From positions 806,001-870,000 of the forward strand of contig NC_135255.1 in NCBI RefSeq assembly GCF_964204865.1: a stretch of 64,000 nt of DNA, read 5' to 3'. The notes beneath the pieces are model-generated. The model saw nothing but the letters and a program-made list of their open reading frames with translations, was not told the DNA's origin and did no database searches. Of this stretch, positions 57,691-64,000 are shown piece by piece. The number at the start of each line of letters is the position of its first letter. Position 1 is the first letter of the stretch. The stretch comes from Styela clava. Its lineage: Eukaryota; Chordata; Ascidiacea; Stolidobranchia; Styelidae. Made by a program: the position numbers and the translations under genes.

Positions 57691-57908
57691 GAAAAGTCGA
57701 TTTTCGAGATAGTGGATTTCGAAAACAATTGAGAAGAAAGTGAATTAGATATTGCAGTTGATTTAATAAGTATCATTTATTTTAATTTTTTTTCGAACAT
57801 TTGTTAGTGTCATAGTCCTGTTTCTAGAAATAATATTGCCTTTGTTCAAATACATGATCACACAAACTAAAAAAAGACTAATTGTAATATTTCTGTTCAC
57901 TATGTTAT

Positions 57909-59386
57909 AGGCTTGCACGTAATTGACAAAAATCAATTCCGTAATTACGGCCAAATCGATTACGTAATGACCCCGTAATTGCGATATTTTTTCACACTTT
58001 TAAACCTTTCATAACAACCAATTTAATCCACTTCTATTCCGAATGGGACATCGACAGTTGGGACAGTTTGGTTTCCATATTTCCGCCAGTACTACACGCC
58101 GGCGACAGATGCTAAAGACAGATATCAAGGAGTGAATTCAAATTAATTTTATTCTGATTTTTATCTTTTGTGTTAGCTTTGATTTTTCTTTATCAACTTT
58201 ATCTTTATTTTATGGGATCAATCAACGACGAGCGTATTCTCTCGTTTGATTATACTTGCGCTTGCCTCGCGACGAAGACTTGTTATTGTACCGTTTTTTT
58301 ACATTATCCGACTTTACTACCTAGTTAGCATTTTATAATAATTATTGATGCCGACTTATTGACGATATTCCGATTACCATGCTTCATTTTACATTAAATC
58401 ATTTCGCGGCCTAAATGTTATAACATTATTTGCGATAAATTTAGATCAAATATTAATTATTTGCGCATAATTTAAATACCGTACCTATATGACATGCCTT
58501 CTCCGAAAATACAAAGTTATATCGCAAAACAATGCATTTGGTGACATTTATTTTGCACTCACGAAAATATTAATTTACTTTTCTAACTCAAGTCGACAAT
58601 CCTATCGGCTAAGATTGACACAAGTTTGGTCGAGTGCCGGTGGTATTTGAGTCGACGATAAATCAAAATAAGTTGCCGCATTTGGTAAAGACATATTTGG
58701 CCGAAATAGCGCGAGGCATTGTGAAAACAAGGCCAAGTCCGGACAGATATATAACGATAAAACTGGTAACAGAACATCAAGATTTTGTAATAGAAAATGG
58801 ATCTCGCGCAGAATAAACATGGGAAATCCCGTCTTTTTGTTGTTTCTCTGCCGTCTGAATCGCTTTACCGATGCCGAAAAGACTAAGTTGCGTTGGTTCA
58901 TTACGCAATTTCTCTTCCGTCGTCATATTGCTGTTTGATAAGCGCGACATTAATTATCACGGCATTTACAAATAGACCATGTTTGGTAAGTTGATCTCTT
59001 ACATTCTTTAGTCATTTCACCCGAAGAAGTTGAAATCAGGTGTGTTGGCATCCATCGGTCTCAACACAATTCTATCCCATATCTACGCTTAATATGTACA
59101 TTTGCCATGCTAGATAAGTTGATAATAGGCTAGTAAATGACAACGCGTTATGCCTTCTCCATCTGCGTAACAAGAGAGAGAAAAACGGCTGCGAATACCG
59201 GAACTCTAACTTCTTCTACTTATTAAACTTTAAATTTTTACAATCGACGGAATTGACTGCTCTAAAGAGAGCTCGTTTCAATCGTGAAAGCGCTCCACCA
59301 ATAATTACGAATTTACGTAATTCGTAACTTCGCTTCCGTAACTCGAAATAATTCCGTAAATCCGTAAATTACGTGCAAGCCTACAG
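57909..59386. mobile_element. TIR element with CGTAATTACG subterminal repeats
   Basis: The ends AGGCTTGCACGTAATT and AATTACGTGCAAGCCT are inverted. TATGTTAT occurs at 57901-57908 and 59387-59394, an 8-bp direct repeat if the right end includes CACAG-like extra bases (..CCTACAG). TACGTAAT / CCGTAATTACGG motifs are dense in the first 80 and last 100 bp, a pattern of transposase-binding arrays. No transposase seen. A diverged relative lies at 21660-22330. Probably hAT-like; the exact boundaries are uncertain by a few bases. Confidence 0.75.
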
Positions 59387-59465
59387 TATGTTATGTACAT
59401 ATTGTTCATTCATTTAATTTTCTTGACTTTTCTTCGGTAAATTTCTAGGTGAGAAATAACTGATT

Positions 59466-60347
59466 TATTTGTGTTTTCATGCTCACGATGTTAATTTGTG
59501 ACTTCATTTCTTAAAAATAAATACGTTTGATAGCTTCTATAAAATGGATGTAGCTTTTTATGCTGTTCTTGTTGTAAATTGCTTGTAGTTATTACATAAA
59601 ATTCATTCGCTAATGTGAATCAGCATTGTGGGTGTCGCTGCTTCCGAGGTCACTCGCCACTCCTGCCACACAATTAAAATATTTTTTGTTGTTGGTTACA
59701 TGTATGCCATATTTTTCGTAATCTACCTAATAAATTATGATTGACTGAGGAAGTCCGATTTTGGTCAGGCAGAACATTACAGGAATACTTTTGTGTTAGT
59801 GTGCTGTAGGGCTCTCGAATTGCATAGTTCTTATGTATGTGTTGTGAACTTATGGTTATTGAATTTCCGGGAACCTCTTATATTCAATTTCGCATCGGGA
59901 TTGTGGTATTTGTGTTTTCATGCTCACGATGTTAATTTGTGACTTCATTTCTTAAAAATAAATACGTTTGATAGCTTCTATAAAATGGATGTAGCTTTTT
60001 ATGCTGTTCTTGTTGTAAATTGCTTGTAGTTATTACATAAAATTTATTCGCTAATGTGAATCAGCATTGTTGGTGTCGCTGCTTCCGAGGTCACTCGCCA
60101 CTCCTGCCACACAATTAAAATATTTTTTGTTGTTGGTTACATGTATGCCATATTTTTCGTAATCTACCTAATAAATTATGATTGACTGAGGAAGTCCGAT
60201 TTTGGTCAGGCAGAACATTACAGGAATACTTTTGTGTTAGTGTGCTGTAGGGCTCTCGAATTGCATAGTTCTTATGTATGTGTTGTGAACTTATGGTTAT
60301 TGAATTTCCGGGAACCTCTTATATTCAATTTCGCATCGGGATTGTGG
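59466..60347 (+). repeat. Recent 441-bp tandem duplication
   Basis: 59466-59906 is repeated directly by 59907-60347. I see only two differences in 441 positions (AAATTCATTCG versus AAATTTATTCG, and CATTGTGGGTG versus CATTGTTGGTG). No gene or repeat signature was recognised inside. Either a very recent duplication or, less likely, an assembly artefact. Confidence 0.95.
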
Positions 60348-60411
60348 AACAAGCTGTAATGCGTTCAGTATGTTCATTTTCACACAAAACTGAAGAATTT
60401 ATTTAGTTATC

Positions 60412-60895
60412 AGATGTGCGCTACGAAACTCATTTTCTGGGCGTTTTCAAGGCTTCGTCTCACGGCCCATATCCGTGGTAAGGATCTACAAGTGTTTAAT
60501 AACTTACTTATACATTTTTCAACAACGTCTTAGCATAACTTAACTAATAATAACTAAACAGGGCTATGGAAAGGCTGCCCAACTCAACGCAAGGTCGAGC
60601 AGTAATGACTAATATTCATCCGCTCGCTAACAGCTGATTCGATTCAATTGTTACGTCATGCAGCGGTCATTGTTCATTGCCGAAAATGTAGAGAATATAG
60701 GACAGGTCGTAGCACATATTTCTTGTAGTAAAAGCGTCTTTTCCGTAAAACGTGCAACTTTTGGAAGTGGGAACAAGGCAATATTTGTTACTGAATTTTT
60801 AAGGAACATTTTAAAATCATTTTCAGGTAGTTACCTGATGTGCGCTACGAAACTCACTTTCTAGGCGTTTTTCAAGGCCTCGGCTCGCGGCCTAC
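60412..60895 (+). repeat. Repeat R5, copy 2
   Basis: Matches the minus-strand copy at 54432-54860. The block GATGTGCGCTACGAAACTCA is also repeated within this copy (about 60414 and 60837). The small frame 60658-60864 is conserved between the copies only as far as the DNA is, so I do not call it a gene. Confidence 0.75.
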
Positions 60896-61074
60896 TAGGA
60901 TTGTCGATTTTTATCATTAATTCGTTTCATATTGATAAGAGAGGATTCAGGAATTCTTTGCTGCGTCCGCTAGGTGGCGCAAAATGAAATTGTTATTTTC
61001 TTTCACTACCGGTAGGCGGTATCCCCCTAAATTTCCCTATTATACTTGGGAATCGCTTATAACCAAAAATGTCG

Positions 61075-61345
61075 TTTGCAAGATATCTACAAGTCCATTC
61101 CGGTAGGTTTATGTAGGTTTAGCACTCCGTTCCGGCAATTTAGGGTCCGTTCCAATAATTGAGGAAAATTATTTTTACCACTGTCCCCCCCAAGTTTGCC
61201 TATTTAATATAAAAGTTGCATGGAGGTAGGCTATATGAAATGCCATTTGCAAGACATCTAAAGGTCCATTCCGGTAGGTTTATGTATGTTTTCCACCCCG
61301 TTCCGGTAATTAAAGGAACCGGTGCCGTATTGCTGTATTGTTGAG
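61075..61345 (+). repeat. Repeat R3, copy 2
   Basis: Contains two similar stretches (GATATCTACAAGTCCATTCC / GACATCTAAAGGTCCATTCC) followed by GGTAGGTTTATGTA and CCGTTCCGG..AATT, plus GTCCCCCCCAAGTTTGCC. The reverse complement of 29455-29612 aligns with it. Confidence 0.7.
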
Positions 61346-61454
61346 CTATGAAATTTGATACATTGTGTGCAGAAAATTTAAATTTTATGAAACGGCGATT
61401 TACGGTAGCCTAGCTTTCTGTAATTTGGTCTAGGCAGTTAGGGGTAACAACACA

Positions 61455-61468
61455 TTTGGAAACCACTG
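61455..61468 (-). mobile_element. Isolated hAT terminus
   Basis: TTTGGAAACCACTG followed by CTCTACAG (central TA) looks like the right end of a Buster-type hAT. No matching left end with CTCTACAG was found upstream. Confidence 0.4.
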
Positions 61469-61572
61469 CTCTACAGTTTTTGTAAACATCCACAATGGGG
61501 AATCGCTTCTGTAAACTAGACCAAATCGGATATCTGTATAATATTAACTTTGCATAAGACCAAGAAATTTTG

Positions 61573-61640
61573 GGTCTCATGTAGCCTAGTTTCGTACCTA
61601 ACATACTTCTAGTGGGCGTAGCGTAACAATTGTTTTGATT
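61573..61640 (+). mobile_element. MITE family B, terminal fragment
   Basis: GGGTCTCATGTAG then TTTCGTACCTAACATACTTC and TAGTGGGCGTAGCGTAACAA correspond to the left terminus of the element at 45718. The sequence diverges after the first ~65 bp. Confidence 0.65.
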
Positions 61641-61867
61641 TGTTTATATGTATCTTGATTCACTGTATCACATTGTCACCAATGCCAAATCAATGTAGTT
61701 TTCATGGTTTCGGATCCTTCTCGTCACCTCATTACATTACATTAGTCTACACCTACACACGTTGTCTTTGTATCGGATAGAATTGGTCCTTATTAGCTTG
61801 AGTATTTTAAAAGTAAACTGCAGCCCGAAAGTTTATTACATTCACGTATTTTTTGTGTGTTTATTTC

Positions 61868-62033
61868 TGGCTCAAGCCTACGAAGTTTGTGTTTTTTTTG
61901 TGAATGCGTGTTTGTTAGCGGGCACATGATACTCATCTTGTTTCAAAGGTTTCGCTCGCTCTCCAGAATTCTCCATTTTTATTTGTTTGTATTGTCAGAT
62001 TGTGGAGTTTTCAAAATAAACTATCTTATCTAA
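61868..62033 (+). mobile_element. LINE 3' tail fragment, family 2
   Basis: Matches 20540-20712, ending GTTTTCAAAATAAACTATCT with a TATC tail. It lies about 380 bp before the nibrin start codon. Confidence 0.65.
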
Positions 62034-62399
62034 CTTACACTTTCATGGTTATTTTGAAATGGCAAACACGATAAAATATCGTTACTTATCATCTACTGGA
62101 TCTCATTTTCTAGTTTTGCTATGATACCATACCTGCATACTGGCAACAGTTCACGATTCCTCTTATGATTAATTCATATCACAGTATCATCTTCCCTTTT
62201 TCTTGTGATAGATATCAAAATCCTATCCTACTTTTATTTGACTAAGTGTGAGGCATAACTGTTATTTTCTATGTTTGCATCAATGATGTTCAACAAACAT
62301 TTTAATTACCAGTACCCCTACTTTTTCAGCCACTGAAAGGTTGTGATTTCTACTTGCTTTCCATTGAATACTGTCATGTTTACTTCTGCAGATTAAACT

Positions 62400-62441
62400 A
62401 TGCTATTTATGCAGAATGTGGTGTTTAGTCACATCCTCTGA
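62400..62441 (+). promoter_or_regulatory. Short upstream ORF overlapping the nibrin start
   Basis: If the exon begins at 62392, an ATG at 62400 opens a 13-codon frame ending TGA at 62439-62441 and overlapping the nibrin ATG at 62416 in another frame. This could lower nibrin translation. It disappears if splicing uses the alternative acceptor TTTATGCAG ending at 62414, which places the nibrin ATG one base into the exon. Confidence 0.35.
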
Positions 62442-64000
62442 TAGTTCCCAATATCTTCTGCCATGTAACAAAGACATTATTGTTGGTCGAAAAGATGCTG
62501 ACATAGTTATAACAGGGGACTCGTCTGTAAGTCGAAAGCATGGTATGCTTAGGATTACACATCCTCCATCAAATTTAAAAAACCCAGAAGCCATTCCAAC
62601 AATCACTGTCACAGACTCTTCAAAGTTTGGAACTTTTATCACACGACCTGGGACTGAAAAAATAAAAGTGAACAAAACTGCGATACTAAACCCTGGAGAC
62701 TTCATTCAATTTGGTGCGCAGCAAAGTATCTTTGAGTTGCAACACATTCCCCTTGTGGTAACTTCCTCTTCACTTGAGAATGATGTGAAACAGAGACTGA
62801 AAGCCTCAATATTGCAAATAGGTGGACACTTTGTGGATAGCTGGCATCATGGGGTTACCCACATAGTTGTGGAAAAGATCAAATTGAGCATCAAAGTCAC
62901 TCAAGCATTGGTATATGGATGCCACATTGTTGAACCCAATTATATTTGGAAAATATCAGAATTGTTGAGTAAAACCAAAGTTGCTCTTCCATCTGCTGAG
63001 CAATACTTGCCAGAACTGGGTGAACCCAATCTATCTGCAGAATTTTGCTCCTTCAAAGTGAATAAACAAAGAAGAAGTGTTTTTAGTGGCCGTACTTTCA
63101 TTTATCTCTGTAAAAAGCAGCTCAAACGCTTAGAACATACGGTACTTGGTGGTGGAGGTAAAAATGTACTCTTAAATGACTCATCAGTTGATGATGATTT
63201 CCTCTCAAGTTCATCAACATCAGTTGTACACTGCGATGTAAATACTGATAGCATAATTGCAAGCAATGCTGAATATGAACATGTTCAGGATGTTTTGATT
63301 GAAAATGAGCAGAGATTCATACAGGAACATGAAATTGGTCTTGCTGTTCTTTATTGTGATGCTGCTGTGTATTGCAATCCTTCATTTGATCTCAACTCAC
63401 AAAACACGTTTACTCAAGCACGTATGGCAGAAACAGAACCAAACGCTACTGAAAGTCGGCCCTTTCAATCAGATGAATCCAGCATTGATACAGTTGAAAG
63501 AAAAAGGCTAAGGAGTGTTGACAATGAGGCAACAACATCCGAAAAAGTATCACCAGAGGACAAAAATTTGGCAAAGAAATTCAAAGTCGATGATGCTCCA
63601 ATAAATATTGATAGACCTTTCGTCCAAGAAAACGACATCATTTCAGATAATATTTCACATAGTTGCCTGGATGACGACAATTTATGGAGTCAGAATTTGG
63701 ACAGTGCTTCTTTTCGACCAGATAAATCAGTTTTAGACGATGAAGAAATTAGTAAAAGAAATAAAATTAATACTGAAATTGAGTTGAGTAAATTTGAATC
63801 TGTTCAAAATTTGCCTGTCCATGGTGAAAAACCTCAAAAACAGTCAGACTCTGTCCAACCAGACATCAACGAAAACCGTAATACCTACTCATCAGTCACA
63901 GAGATTCATTCACTTGAAGTAAATATGGATAAACAATCTCACAAATCATTACATTCGGACCAAATGAAACCTGACAATCATATTCAGAAGATGATAAAGA
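62416..64000 (+). CDS. NBN: Nibrin (NBN/NBS1), N-terminal part, runs off the window
   Basis: Nibrin is the regulatory subunit of the MRE11-RAD50-NBN complex, which senses DNA double-strand breaks and activates ATM. From ATG 62416 (MWCLVTSSD) the frame stays open for 528 codons to the window edge. The FHA domain (about residues 20-105) has the phospho-binding residues in VGRKDAD (Arg25) and SVSRKHG (Ser39, Arg40, His42). BRCT1 follows (about 110-190; LKASILQIGGHFVDSW, THIVVEKIKLSIKV). The second nibrin BRCT region has FSGRTFIYL, LGGGGKNVLL and EIGLAVLYC. A long hydrophilic Ser/Asp-rich tail then begins. The MRE11- and ATM-binding motifs lie beyond the window. An acceptor (TTCTGCAG) ends at 62391, so an upstream 5' UTR exon is likely. 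A single exon of more than 1.5 kb is notable. Confidence 0.93.
   Translation, partial: MWCLVTSSDSSQYLLPCNKDIIVGRKDADIVITGDSSVSRKHGMLRITHPPSNLKNPEAIPTITVTDSSKFGTFITRPGTEKIKVNKTAILNPGDFIQFGAQQSIFELQHIPLVVTSSSLENDVKQRLKASILQIGGHFVDSWHHGVTHIVVEKIKLSIKVTQALVYGCHIVEPNYIWKISELLSKTKVALPSAEQYLPELGEPNLSAEFCSFKVNKQRRSVFSGRTFIYLCKKQLKRLEHTVLGGGGKNVLLNDSSVDDDFLSSSSTSVVHCDVNTDSIIASNAEYEHVQDVLIENEQRFIQEHEIGLAVLYCDAAVYCNPSFDLNSQNTFTQARMAETEPNATESRPFQSDESSIDTVERKRLRSVDNEATTSEKVSPEDKNLAKKFKVDDAPINIDRPFVQENDIISDNISHSCLDDDNLWSQNLDSASFRPDKSVLDDEEISKRNKINTEIELSKFESVQNLPVHGEKPQKQSDSVQPDINENRNTYSSVTEIHSLEVNMDKQSHKSLHSDQMKPDNHIQKMIK

Noticed and set aside
60658..60864. 68-codon frame in repeat R5
   Set aside because: Its inverse copy at 54476-54709 is open on the matching strand only because the DNA is similar; no known domain, and the unit is a dispersed repeat.

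Overview
The window is nuclear DNA of an animal. It has spliceosomal introns with GT..AG borders, animal-type housekeeping proteins and a large load of DNA transposons and retroelements. The proteins resemble vertebrate homologues closely, the DNA is AT-rich, genes are far apart and one intron may be only 75 nt. This fits an invertebrate deuterostome, perhaps an ascidian tunicate, but that placement is inference. I saw no bacterial operon, CRISPR array or standalone tRNA gene.

Five genes can be supported, all on the + strand. (1) A three-exon gene at 4566-5940 encodes an unrecognised 347-residue protein; its first intron has a GC donor. (2) Cytochrome b5, a tail-anchored haem protein, is at 29739-30152. 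(3) An eleven-exon USP22/USP51-type deubiquitinase of the SAGA module is at 31263-37433 and is complete (534 residues). (4) Glutaminyl-tRNA synthetase is at 46223-48556 as one uninterrupted 777-codon frame. (5) The start of nibrin (NBN: FHA, BRCT and nibrin second-BRCT regions) begins at 62416 and runs off the window. They act separately: ER electron transfer, histone deubiquitination, tRNA charging and DNA double-strand-break repair.

The remainder is mostly mobile-element sediment. Five hAT elements (9025-10548, 12404-13558, 26020-27793, 38359-39134, 55286-56831) have perfect 8-bp target duplications with TA in the centre, the pattern of the Buster branch of hAT. Two more (17439-17779, 52215-52699) have imperfect ones. 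An eighth hAT-like element (42045-43591) has TAGGG termini and an Ac-type duplication. Two MITE families with 8-bp duplications are present, one ending 67 bp before the QARS start codon. A decayed Ty3/gypsy retrotransposon (22861-29013) keeps gag and integrase but has lost protease, RT and RNase H; it was invaded by a hAT next to its polypurine tract and by SINE sequence in its 3' LTR. Two non-LTR retrotransposon copies (17955-19605 minus; about 39905-43606 plus, split by a hAT), a tRNA-derived SINE family and several unnamed repeats fill most other intervals.

Region by region: 1-4.5 kb no gene; 4.5-6 kb unknown gene; 6.5-22.7 kb repeats; 22.8-29 kb gypsy nest; 29.7-37.4 kb CYB5 and USP; 37.8-46.2 kb repeats; 46.2-48.9 kb QARS; 49-62 kb repeats, including a recent 441-bp tandem duplication; 62.4-64 kb NBN.
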